Shown: positions 16,658 through 24,839 of the stretch, in pieces
Position numbering within the stretch: position 1 is the first letter of the stretch
How the letters are laid out: each line of letters begins with the position of its first letter
NCBI GenBank assembly: GCA_039636795.1
Contig: CP143430.1
Span: forward strand, 2,542,001-2,606,000
Reading direction: 5' to 3'
DNA: 64,000 nucleotides
Source of the DNA: Micrococcaceae bacterium Sec5.1
GTDB lineage: Bacteria > Actinomycetota > Actinomycetes > Actinomycetales > Micrococcaceae
Made by a program: the position numbers and the translations under genes
Notes under the pieces: generated by a model
What the model saw: only the letters and a program-made list of their open reading frames with translations
Database searches by the model: none
Told to the model about the DNA's origin: nothing

Positions 16658-18002
16658 AATTATTACCAATCCAAATACCCGTGACGACGTCCATACAGTC
16701 CGGCTTGAGGCCACCAATCACGAGGGCTCATTCCTCGGAAAGAACCTTTCGCCCAAGAAGTTCACGACGAACGCAGGTACGGGGTTCGCGTTCGCTGATC
16801 TCCTTTTCGGCCTCGACCTGGGCAATGCCCCGACATTCGGTTTCGCCTATCCGGGGTGGCGTGGGCACCTGGCCGATGTGCAGTTTCGCCCCGATATGGC
16901 GACGCTGGTGCAGTGGGAGCCCGGTCTGCAGTCCGTTATCGGTGATTTCTGGCAAGTGGACGGCACACCGGTGGGGATATGTCCTCGTAACCTGGCCCGC
17001 AAGCTGATCGATCGGCTCGATAGTCGAGGCTTCAAGGCCACTGTGGCGGTAGAGATAGAGGCGACACTTTTCCAAGAGTCCATCCACGAGGCCCGCATCA
17101 AGGGATACCGCGACCTCACTCCGCTGGGCGGTTCGGCCGGAACCGCGTACCACCTGGCGAAATCGAAGGACTGGGTTGACTACATGTCGGCAGTAGCCCG
17201 TCGCCTCGACGAGATCGGTATCGAGTGGGAGGCGTGGAGTGACGAGGACGCGGCTGGCCAAGTCGAGCTCAACCTGGCTCCCGGTGAACCCCTCTCGGTC
17301 TGCGACGATTGGGCCCGTACCCGGCAGGTGATGCGCGAGGTGGCCTTCGAACTAGGTCACACAGTAACCTTCATGGCCAAGCCGACGGCGGGGTACGGCC
17401 AGGCCTCGCACGTCAACCTGTCGTTGCAGCGCGGCGGCGTCAACGCCTTTTACGCCGAAGAGGGGCCCTCGCCTACGATGCGGCATGCTATCGGTGGACT
17501 CCTCGCGACGATGCGGGGCGCGACGTCGATCATGCTCCCGCAGATCACCTCGTACCGCCGACTGGTGGACCTGAGCGGTCCGCCGACGACGGTGACCTGG
17601 GGCATCAGCAACAAGACCACCGCTGTTCGTGCCGTATGCGGGCATCCGGCGTACTCGCGGCTGGAATACCGTGTGCCCGGAGCCGATGCGAACCTGTATC
17701 TGGCGGTTGCGGCCATTCTCGCTGGCGTGATTGCCGGCCTCGACGCCGCGATCGAGCCGCCCGAGCCGGTCACGGATATGGCGTGGTGCGTACCGGACCT
17801 CGAGCGTTTGCCGGATACCGTCACCAAGGCGGCCACTGCTCTTGAAGCGGACCCGATTCTGCGCGAACAACTCGGGGACGAGTTCGTCGACTACTGGGTA
17901 GGTACGCGGCGGTGGGAGTGGATGCAGTTCCATACGGCAGGTGGCGATCCATTCGCAGAGCTTTCCGAATGGGAGTCGGCGCGCTACTTCGAACTCCCTT
18001 GA
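16650..18002 (+). CDS. Glutamine-synthetase-like gamma-glutamyl ligase (PuuA-like)
   Basis: The 450-residue protein has the active-site landmarks of the glutamine synthetase family: ExE in VEIEATLF, EDAAGQVELNL, the nucleotide loop FMAKPTAGYGQASHVNLS, and NKTTAVRAV with RLEYRVPGADANLYLAVAAIL near the C-terminus. Together with the gamma-Glu hydrolase next door and the flavin oxidase at 26884 it best fits gamma-glutamylpolyamine or gamma-glutamylalkylamide synthetases, which join glutamate to an amine using ATP, rather than housekeeping GlnA. The exact amine is unknown. Confidence 0.85.
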   Translation: MSEIITNPNTRDDVHTVRLEATNHEGSFLGKNLSPKKFTTNAGTGFAFADLLFGLDLGNAPTFGFAYPGWRGHLADVQFRPDMATLVQWEPGLQSVIGDFWQVDGTPVGICPRNLARKLIDRLDSRGFKATVAVEIEATLFQESIHEARIKGYRDLTPLGGSAGTAYHLAKSKDWVDYMSAVARRLDEIGIEWEAWSDEDAAGQVELNLAPGEPLSVCDDWARTRQVMREVAFELGHTVTFMAKPTAGYGQASHVNLSLQRGGVNAFYAEEGPSPTMRHAIGGLLATMRGATSIMLPQITSYRRLVDLSGPPTTVTWGISNKTTAVRAVCGHPAYSRLEYRVPGADANLYLAVAAILAGVIAGLDAAIEPPEPVTDMAWCVPDLERLPDTVTKAATALEADPILREQLGDEFVDYWVGTRRWEWMQFHTAGGDPFAELSEWESARYFELP

Positions 18003-18016
18003 GCGCAGGGAAATCC

Positions 18017-18772
18017 ATGCCAGACGCCATCCGCCCGATGATCGGCATCACCGGCCGTCGGTTCCGTTTGGGGCTGGTCGACGGAATGGATAAGCGCTAC
18101 GGCCATCTGTTCGCTGATGCCTTCATGACCGACTTCTCGGACCGGATCGCCAAAGCTGGTGGGATTCCGGTGAACCTGCCCTACGACGCCGATCCTGAGG
18201 CACTCTGCCACTGGCTGGCGGCCGTGGTCATCACCGGAGGACAGGATGTTCATCCGGCCTGCTGGGGTGGCGACCTGTCCGTGGTCCGCGATGTGGATCC
18301 GCGAGATGATCCAACCGTCCACGATCCCGACAGGGATCAGTACGAAATCGCCTTGGTGCGTGCTGCGCTGGCCAGGGGTATCCCGATCCTGGGGGTATGC
18401 CGGGGCCTGCAGATCCTGAACGTTGCTTTGGGCGGCACTCTCATCGCCCACCTGCCGTCCAGTTCCGTTCAGCATCTGTCGGGTTCGCGGGCGCCTGCCG
18501 ACGGTGCTGACGACCACAAGGTGACATTCGAGCCCGGCTCCATCGCAGAGCGGCTGTTCGGAGCAGGCGCTGTGACCAATTCGTGGCACCACCAAGCGGT
18601 CGATAGCTGCGGCACCGGCCTGGTAGTCACAGGCCGAGCGGCCGACGGCGTGGTTGAAGCGGTCGAGCTCCCCGGAGCTGCAGTCCTGGGTGTTCAGTGG
18701 CATCCCGAGTGGATGGAGCGTGACGATCCGGCTTTGAGCTGGATCGTCGCAGAGGGCAGGCGGCGCATCTGA
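18017..18772 (+). CDS. Class I glutamine-amidotransferase-like gamma-Glu hydrolase (PuuD-like)
   Basis: The ATG at 18017 has AGGGAAA upstream and follows the ligase gene by 14 bp. The 251-residue protein belongs to peptidase C26: N-terminal MIGITGRRF, nucleophile in GVCRGLQILNVALGG near residue 126, and the His/Glu pair in WHPEWMERDD. PuuD releases the free acid from a gamma-glutamyl-amino acid, returning glutamate. It ends convergent to the TetR gene with a hairpin between them. Confidence 0.87.
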   Translation: MPDAIRPMIGITGRRFRLGLVDGMDKRYGHLFADAFMTDFSDRIAKAGGIPVNLPYDADPEALCHWLAAVVITGGQDVHPACWGGDLSVVRDVDPRDDPTVHDPDRDQYEIALVRAALARGIPILGVCRGLQILNVALGGTLIAHLPSSSVQHLSGSRAPADGADDHKVTFEPGSIAERLFGAGAVTNSWHHQAVDSCGTGLVVTGRAADGVVEAVELPGAAVLGVQWHPEWMERDDPALSWIVAEGRRRI

Positions 18773-18785
18773 CCCGCGCGAGGAT

Positions 18786-18833
18786 TTGTTCGGTCGGCGC
18801 CGAAATTCCCGGGGCCGGCCGAACAACCCTTTT
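18786..18833. terminator. Bidirectional terminator between puuD-like gene and tetR
   Basis: A 12-bp stem with one G-T pair (18786-18797 with 18815-18826) is followed by CCCTTTT. It lies between two convergent genes and can serve both. Confidence 0.75.
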
Positions 18834-18835
18834 GC

Positions 18836-19453
18836 CTAGACTTTCGAAGGCCTGGAAGCGCCAAGACTGGTGGCCATCCACGCGTCCAGTACGCCGAGCG
18901 CGAGCTCGATTTGCCGCTCAGCTGCCGCTCTGTCAGCAAACACCAGCCAGTTGAGCGCGAATCCGTCGGACAACGTGGACACGATGTATGTCAGTTCGTC
19001 AATGATCGTTTCGTTGATCGACTGTCCTGAAGTTTCCGCGGCAGCCTCGAGGATGGACCGCATGGTGCCGAACGCGTCGTTGTACACCATTTCAGCTTGC
19101 TTGCCCTCCTGACGCTGAGCCCAGCTGATCAACTCAACGATTGCCGGACCGAAGTCGGGATTCGCCAGGTACCACTCCAACAGGGCGCGCAAAAGAGTTC
19201 GCGCGGTGCTCTCCACGTCGCCGTCGACCTCGTTGCTCGTCAGCACGTCCCGGTACTGCCCTGAGACGTACTCGAAAACCGCCGCAAACAGAACTTCCTT
19301 GCCTGCGAAGCAGTAATGCAGTGTGGCTAGCGGAGCATTCGCCTCCTGCGCGATGCGGCGCGTCGTGGCGCCCTCAACCCCGTGGGCGGCGATCATTCGA
19401 ACGGCCGCAGCTACAAGTTCGGCGCGACGTTCAGCGGCAGGCATGTGGGCCAT
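18836..19453 (-). CDS. TetR-family regulator of the amine cluster
   Basis: The 205-residue protein starts at 19453 behind AGGAAGAA. Its HTH, MIAAHGVEGATTRRIAQEANAPLATLHYCFAGKEVLFAAVF, spans about residues 18-58; the C-terminal half is the helical effector domain (TetR_C-like) without a nameable ligand. It is the only regulator inside the 15-32 kb cluster, and the 19544 operator lies between it and the acyl-CoA ligase gene, so it is the best candidate to bind the repeated TCAnnTGA pair. Not tested. Confidence 0.85.
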   Translation of the reverse strand: MAHMPAAERRAELVAAAVRMIAAHGVEGATTRRIAQEANAPLATLHYCFAGKEVLFAAVFEYVSGQYRDVLTSNEVDGDVESTARTLLRALLEWYLANPDFGPAIVELISWAQRQEGKQAEMVYNDAFGTMRSILEAAAETSGQSINETIIDELTYIVSTLSDGFALNWLVFADRAAAERQIELALGVLDAWMATSLGASRPSKV

Positions 19454-19543
19454 TTATTCTTCCTGTCGAATTCTAGACGGACGACTGATCAAGTGTGTTC
19501 CACGCTATCAGATCAGACTCTGAGGGGTAGTGATGCTTCTTGA

Positions 19544-19564
19544 TCATACGTCTTGATCAAATGA
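19544..19564. promoter_or_regulatory. Candidate cluster operator, copy 2
   Basis: TCATACGT at 19544 and TCAAATGA at 19557 again have starts 13 bp apart, between the TetR start (19453) and the acyl-CoA ligase start (19713). This position would allow autoregulation and control of the main operon. Confidence 0.6.
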
Positions 19565-19712
19565 GCAACTAGCGATATCGTCATGACTGGCATCACATTT
19601 CACATGGCGTTTCAGGGGACCATGCTCCTGCTGCGAGACGGGTCTGCGCCGCTTGCACGTCTATTGACGAAAGCCGCCCCACCACCGCCTAAGAGACCTT
19701 GAAGAGGACGAG

Positions 19713-21335
19713 ATGACCGAAGTTGAATCAGTTAACCGGGAACGCGGAGTCACCCTCGATCGCATGGAGAGGAACCCACCCATCGACACGATCCCCGGCC
19801 TGCTGGAATACCAGGCCGCCGGTTCCCCCAACCGCGAGTTTCTCCGCTTCCCGGAAGGATCGTGGACCTTCTCGGAAGTGGACGACTGGACCTCGCGCCT
19901 GGCCCAGCGCCTTGCCTCAGAGGACGGGATCCGCCCCGGCGACCGGGTAGCGATCATGCTGCCCAATGTTGTGCAGTGGCCGATCGCTTGGCTGGCGATA
20001 CTCAAAGCTGGAGGTGTCGCCGTCCCGGTGAACTCTTCATATCGCCGGGCAGACCTGGAATTCGTGCTTCGTGACTCCGGCGCTCGGGTGATCGTCACCG
20101 ATCCCGGTCACGCCCCTCTTGTTAAGGAGGTTCTCGATGCCAATGGCGATCTGTGTGAGGTCCGGATGGTTGAAGCCGCGTCGCGCAGCGAGCTCGCGAA
20201 GTATCCGGCGGACAGTCCGGGGACCGCCATCTCGGCGGAGACACTCGCCAACCTCCAGTACACCTCGGGAACCACCGGATTCCCGAAGGCGTGCATGCTC
20301 ACCCACGACTATTGGGTTCGGCTGGGGTGGATATGCGCGGGTGCGGCGGATCTCGGAAGGGATGACGTGGTCCTTACCTCGCAGCCGTTTTCGTACATGG
20401 ACCCGCAGTGGAACACCTCCTTGTGCCTCACGATCGGCGCGCCGCTGGTGGTGCTGCCCCGATTCTCTGCCTCTGGTTTCATGGCCGATGTCCGCCGACA
20501 CAGGGCCACATTCTGCTACGTGCTCGGCTCGATGCCCACCCTTCTGTTCAAGCAGATGCCGAGCCCGCAGGACCTGGACAACGACCTCCGCCTCGTGCTG
20601 TGCTCGTCGATCCCCGCTGCGCTGCACGAGCAACTCGAAGAGCGCTGGGGAGCGCCTTGGCGGGAGATCTTCGGGATGACCGAAAGCGGGACTGACCTGA
20701 TCAGCCTCCCCGAAAGCACGGGCGACGTTGGCAGTGGGCGGCTGGGACAGCCTGTACCCACGAAGCAGGTCAGGGTGGTCGATCCAACCGGCCGGGAAGT
20801 TGCGGCGGGAGAGCCCGGCGAGCTGATCACGTCGGGTAAGCCGATGATGCTCGGCTATTGGAACCGCCACGAAGACACTGCGAAGGTCCTTCGCGATGGT
20901 TGGCTGCACACAGGCGATGTCGCGGTCCGTGAGGAGGACGGCTACCGCTTGGTAGGCCGGATTAAGGACATGGTCCGTCGTGGCGGGGAGAACGTCGCAA
21001 GCGCTGAGGTCGAACGCGTCCTGGAGCGCGATGCCAACGTCGTGACCGCAGCCGTAGTGGGCGTCCCAGACGAGCTGTTTGGCGAGGAGGTCAAGGCCTT
21101 CGTGCAGCTGGCACCCGGCGTTGAGGAAAGCCGCGCGACCGCAGAACGAATCATGGAGGGCGCGCGAACCGAGCTGGCACGCTTCAAAGTTCCGCGCTAC
21201 GTCGAGTTCGTCCGCGACTTCCCGCGCACCCCGTCCGAGCGCGTGGCGAAGCCGGCCCTCAAAGCACGCTCCGACGAATATCCGGGCATCACCTACGACC
21301 TGCAACGACCGCGTGCTGCGGGCAGCGGTCACTGA
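19713..21335 (+). CDS. AMP-forming acyl-CoA synthetase (CaiC-like)
   Basis: The 540-residue enzyme has the ANL family motifs: P-loop TSGTTGFPKACMLTH near residue 185, FGMTESG, and the hinge-region block TGDVAVREEDGYRLVGRIKDMVRRGGENV with the downstream catalytic lysine area. It activates a carboxylic acid to its CoA ester with ATP. Similarity to betaine/carnitine-CoA ligases (CaiC) and the ammonia-lyase-like gene at 26507 make an amino acid such as beta-alanine a reasonable substrate (inference). It is the first gene of a run of same-strand genes up to 30352. Confidence 0.87.
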   Translation: MTEVESVNRERGVTLDRMERNPPIDTIPGLLEYQAAGSPNREFLRFPEGSWTFSEVDDWTSRLAQRLASEDGIRPGDRVAIMLPNVVQWPIAWLAILKAGGVAVPVNSSYRRADLEFVLRDSGARVIVTDPGHAPLVKEVLDANGDLCEVRMVEAASRSELAKYPADSPGTAISAETLANLQYTSGTTGFPKACMLTHDYWVRLGWICAGAADLGRDDVVLTSQPFSYMDPQWNTSLCLTIGAPLVVLPRFSASGFMADVRRHRATFCYVLGSMPTLLFKQMPSPQDLDNDLRLVLCSSIPAALHEQLEERWGAPWREIFGMTESGTDLISLPESTGDVGSGRLGQPVPTKQVRVVDPTGREVAAGEPGELITSGKPMMLGYWNRHEDTAKVLRDGWLHTGDVAVREEDGYRLVGRIKDMVRRGGENVASAEVERVLERDANVVTAAVVGVPDELFGEEVKAFVQLAPGVEESRATAERIMEGARTELARFKVPRYVEFVRDFPRTPSERVAKPALKARSDEYPGITYDLQRPRAAGSGH

Positions 21336-21345
21336 GGAGCCAGAC

Positions 21346-22122
21346 ATGACCGACAACTATCTGAACGTGCATATCGAGGGGGACGTCGCGGTACTCACCT
21401 TGAACCGGCCAGACAAATTGAATGCGATGGACGCGTCAACGCGCGTGCGGCTCGCACAGACGATCCGCCGGTTCGGAACGGGTGACGTCGTCCGCGGGAT
21501 CGTACTTACGGGCACGGGCCGGGCATTCTCCGCCGGCGAAGACCTGCAGACGGTACCTACCACCTATCCGGAGATCCGCGACGCCTTCGCAACCTTCCAC
21601 GACATCACCCGCGCCATTCTCGAGACCAGGGTTCCCGTCATCGCGGCGGTGAACGGAATCGCCGTCGGCGGAGCCTCAGAGATCACGCTGTGCTGCGACT
21701 TGCGGATCGCCACCCCCGCAGCTGAGTATTACCAGCCGGAAAATCACCGGGGAATCATCATCTCAAACGCCTCGAGCTTCCTCCTGGGCCGCCTGGTACG
21801 CAACAACGCCATGCGAATCATTTTGGGTTCTGAACGGATCGACGCCGATGAGGCCCTGAAGATCGGGCTTGTCGATGAGATCGTGCCCGCGGAAAGACTG
21901 TTGGGGCGTGCGGCTGAGGTGATCGGGCAGTGGACTTCGGACCCCCGCATCACCACGTTGCATCTGGATCTGCTGCGGCCACGGATCGAAGACATCGAGG
22001 ACGCATTCGCCCGCGAGGACAAAGCTGCCCACGAGGCGTGGGCTTCCGGCGCGTTCACCGAGGGCATCGAGAGCTTTTGGATATCAAAAAACGCGGCGAC
22101 TTCGCCCACGACGAGCAATTGA
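21346..22122 (+). CDS. Enoyl-CoA hydratase/isomerase
   Basis: I start at 21346, where GAGGAGCC precedes the ATG; the longer frame to 21079 is antisense-like filler inside the ligase gene. The 258-residue crotonase-fold protein has the CoA-binding GRAFSAGEDLQTV and oxyanion loop AAVNGIAVGGASEI. It could hydrate acrylyl-CoA or crotonyl-CoA released by the ammonia-lyase-like enzyme. Second catalytic Glu was not pinned down. It is 10 bp after the ligase gene. Confidence 0.85.
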   Translation: MTDNYLNVHIEGDVAVLTLNRPDKLNAMDASTRVRLAQTIRRFGTGDVVRGIVLTGTGRAFSAGEDLQTVPTTYPEIRDAFATFHDITRAILETRVPVIAAVNGIAVGGASEITLCCDLRIATPAAEYYQPENHRGIIISNASSFLLGRLVRNNAMRIILGSERIDADEALKIGLVDEIVPAERLLGRAAEVIGQWTSDPRITTLHLDLLRPRIEDIEDAFAREDKAAHEAWASGAFTEGIESFWISKNAATSPTTSN

Positions 22123-22133
22123 GATCGGAGACC

Positions 22134-23231
22134 ATGGTGATCACCACCGAAGCAGCACTTCTCACAGCGGTGAACGAGCCGCTGGCACTTACCAGGATCC
22201 GCGTCGACGCCCCGGAGCCCAATGAGGTCCGCGTCGCCGTCTCGCACGTGGGCCTGTGCCACAGTGACCTGCACTATATGACCGGTACTGTGCATACAGG
22301 CCTTCCTGTGGTGGTTGGGCACGAGGTAGCGGGCATCGTCGAGTCAGTTGGCTCGGCTGTAACCTCCATACGACCGGGCGATCGGGTCGTCGGCGCCCTC
22401 ACACCCTCCTGCGGACTGTGCCGCAATTGCGAGGCAGGCCATCCAACACAATGCCAACGCGCAGCACATGTCAGAAGGCGGCCCCGCCCGGCTTTCCAGC
22501 TGCCGGGAGGCCAAACCGTCGAGCGGCTGGGTGATATCGGCGCTTTCTCGCGCCACATCCTGATGCGGGAGAACTCGCTGGTGAAGATGCCGGACGAGGT
22601 GGGTCTGCACGTCGGGTGCCTGCTCTCGTGCTGCATCATCACCGGCGTCGGGGCCGTATTCCGCGGTGCCGAGGTGCGCCCTGGCTCCACCGTGGCCGTC
22701 ATCGGGTGCGGCGGCGTCGGGTCAGCTATCATCCAGGGGGCACGGCTCGCCGGCGCCTCGGCGATTGTCGCAGTGGATCTCGACGACGCTCGGCTCGCCG
22801 CGGCGCGCAAATACGGTGCCACACATGTTGTGAACGGCTCGACCGATGTCGCCGCCGAGATTCGCAAGGTACTCGGCGATGGGGTGGACTACTCCTTCGA
22901 GGCCGTCGGATCCGCGCGTACGGCGGGTACCGCGCTGTCCGTGCTCCGGGGGAGGGGCACCGCATGCCTGGTGGGCATCGCACCGGATGGCACCGAGCTC
23001 ACCCTCCCGGCGTCGGATTTCTTCTTCGGCGAGAAGCGCCTCATCGGCTCCTACATGGGCTCGGGCCAATCGCACGAGGACATTGCCCAATTCGCCCGTC
23101 TGTACCTTCAGGGGCGCCTGCTGCTGGACGAGATGGTCACCGACATCATCCCGTTCCGCGAGATCAATGAGGGCTTCGAGGCAATGAAATCGGGCGAGGT
23201 CACCCGCATCGTCGCCGACCTCACCGTCTGA
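22134..23231 (+). CDS. Zinc-dependent alcohol dehydrogenase
   Basis: The 365-residue MDR enzyme has catalytic zinc ligands in VGLCHSDLHYM (Cys) and VVGHEVAG, the structural zinc lobe CGLCRNCEAGHPTQC, and the NAD loop VIGCGGVGSAIIQGARLAG. It resembles class III/mycothiol-type alcohol dehydrogenases. In the cluster it could oxidise an alcohol made by hydrating the enoyl-CoA product or by hydrolysing the monooxygenase product. Start at 22134 has GGAG upstream; spacing to the previous gene is 11 bp. Confidence 0.88.
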   Translation: MVITTEAALLTAVNEPLALTRIRVDAPEPNEVRVAVSHVGLCHSDLHYMTGTVHTGLPVVVGHEVAGIVESVGSAVTSIRPGDRVVGALTPSCGLCRNCEAGHPTQCQRAAHVRRRPRPAFQLPGGQTVERLGDIGAFSRHILMRENSLVKMPDEVGLHVGCLLSCCIITGVGAVFRGAEVRPGSTVAVIGCGGVGSAIIQGARLAGASAIVAVDLDDARLAAARKYGATHVVNGSTDVAAEIRKVLGDGVDYSFEAVGSARTAGTALSVLRGRGTACLVGIAPDGTELTLPASDFFFGEKRLIGSYMGSGQSHEDIAQFARLYLQGRLLLDEMVTDIIPFREINEGFEAMKSGEVTRIVADLTV

Positions 23232-23276
23232 TCACACCAATCCATCTACACACCTACGCATCGAGGGAGGCCGCAG

Positions 23277-24734
23277 ATGACGAACACGCAACTGCCGTTG
23301 CCAATCAATTACATCGCGGACGAATGGTCTGAGTGCCTGCTTGTCCCGGACGCCTGGAATCTCGACCCCAACACAGGGCAACCCATCCACCGCGCCGTAA
23401 CCACCGGCCCGGACGACGTGGAGCGCGCCCTGCGGCATGCCGAGCGGTCGTACAGTGTCGACCACTGGGATGACGCAGCGAAAGAGGAACGCGCGGCTGT
23501 CATCGAGCGTGCTGCCGCCATAATCCAAACCCGAATTGAAGACATCGCGCGAACCGATGCCCTCACCAGCGGGGTCCCGATCGCCATGACGCGGAGGATT
23601 GCGGAGTTCCTCCCATACAGGATGCGCTCGGCTGCCGCAGAACTTCGGGTCCTCCCGCGCCGTAAGGCCCTGTCGGCAGGCGGCCGCGACGTGCGGCTGT
23701 ACAAAGTCCCGTGGGGCCCGGCGGCGATCCTCACTCCATGGAACGGCCCTAGCTTCATCCCCGCGGCGAAGACGGTGAGCGCCTTGGCTGCCGGTTGCCC
23801 AGTCATTCTCAAACCATCGGAACATGCACCAAGCAGCGCTCAAATTATCGTCGAGTGCTTCATCCAGGCCGGGTTGCCCAACGGAGCGCTGCAGCTCGTC
23901 CACGGCGCCGGGGACGTGGGCGCGGTTATCACCGGTGATCACCGCGTGAAGATCGTCGCGTTTACCGGCGGCACGAACGCTGGTCGCGCCATTGCCCGTG
24001 CGGCCGCGGAGGACTTCAAGGTGCTTCAGCTGGAGCTCGGCGGCAACAACCCTGCACTGGTGCTGGACGACGCCGACATCGACGTGGCAGCCGACGGGAT
24101 CCTGGAAGGGATGACCAAGCTTAACGGTCAGTGGTGCGAGGGTCCCGGAAAGGTGTTGGCCCACAAGAAGCTGGTAGAACCGCTCGTGGACGCCTTGATC
24201 GATCGCATCTCCCGCATCAAGATCGGACACTCGCTCGACGAAAATACGCAACTGGGACCCATCTCGAACGCTCCGCATTTCGCCACGCTGCGGAGCCGGA
24301 TCGAAGACCTGCGCGCCCACGGCGCGACCATCCATCAGCCAGCACGACTCCCAGCCCTGGAAGGGTTCTTCCTTTCGCCCACAGTCGCTTCGGGAGCAGA
24401 CGCATCTCTGGCCACAGCGGAGCTGTTCGGGCCGCTCGTCAGCGTCCACTCCGTTGAGTCCAATGAGGAAGCACTGCGCGCAGCCAACGCCAATCCGTCG
24501 GGCCTCGACGCCTATGTATTCGGTAGTGATCTGGAGCGCGCCATCGACATCGGATCCCGCGTGCTGTCGGGCGAGGTGCGCGTGAACGGTGCCAAGATCG
24601 CCGACCTGGGGGAAGATTCGGCCCAGAGCTTTTGGGGCGCTTCCGGAATCGGCGGCCACGCCCCCGGCGAGTCCATCCGAGTGTTCTGCGGGGACCGCGT
24701 GGTCGGCGTTGATTCGCCGGACCTCCCTATCTAG
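23277..24734 (+). CDS. NAD(P)-dependent aldehyde dehydrogenase
   Basis: The 485-residue enzyme has the ALDH landmarks: TPWNGPSFIPAAKT, KPSEHAPSS, the general base in LQLELGGNNPALVLDDAD and the catalytic Cys in NGQWCEGPGKV near residue 287. It probably turns the aldehyde made by the flavin oxidase at 26884 (a gamma-glutamylaminoaldehyde, PuuC-like) into the acid; a role on a semialdehyde further down the path is also possible. The ribosome site is GGGAGG. Confidence 0.88.
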   Translation: MTNTQLPLPINYIADEWSECLLVPDAWNLDPNTGQPIHRAVTTGPDDVERALRHAERSYSVDHWDDAAKEERAAVIERAAAIIQTRIEDIARTDALTSGVPIAMTRRIAEFLPYRMRSAAAELRVLPRRKALSAGGRDVRLYKVPWGPAAILTPWNGPSFIPAAKTVSALAAGCPVILKPSEHAPSSAQIIVECFIQAGLPNGALQLVHGAGDVGAVITGDHRVKIVAFTGGTNAGRAIARAAAEDFKVLQLELGGNNPALVLDDADIDVAADGILEGMTKLNGQWCEGPGKVLAHKKLVEPLVDALIDRISRIKIGHSLDENTQLGPISNAPHFATLRSRIEDLRAHGATIHQPARLPALEGFFLSPTVASGADASLATAELFGPLVSVHSVESNEEALRAANANPSGLDAYVFGSDLERAIDIGSRVLSGEVRVNGAKIADLGEDSAQSFWGASGIGGHAPGESIRVFCGDRVVGVDSPDLPI

Positions 24735-24797
24735 CGGCTAAAACTACCCGCCCAACACCCCTTGACTGTGATACAGGCCACTGGTCTACTTGTACTA

Positions 24798-24822
24798 GAT
24801 CATTTGATTCAGTCAAATGATC
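24798..24822. promoter_or_regulatory. Candidate cluster operator, copy 3 (perfect palindrome)
   Basis: TCATTTGA at 24800 and TCAAATGA at 24813, starts 13 bp apart, form a perfect inverted repeat with 10-bp arms (GATCATTTGA, 5 bp, TCAAATGATC). It lies just before the monooxygenase start, so a second regulated promoter likely sits here inside the cluster. Confidence 0.68.
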
Positions 24823-24839
24823 AAGAGATGAAAGCGGCA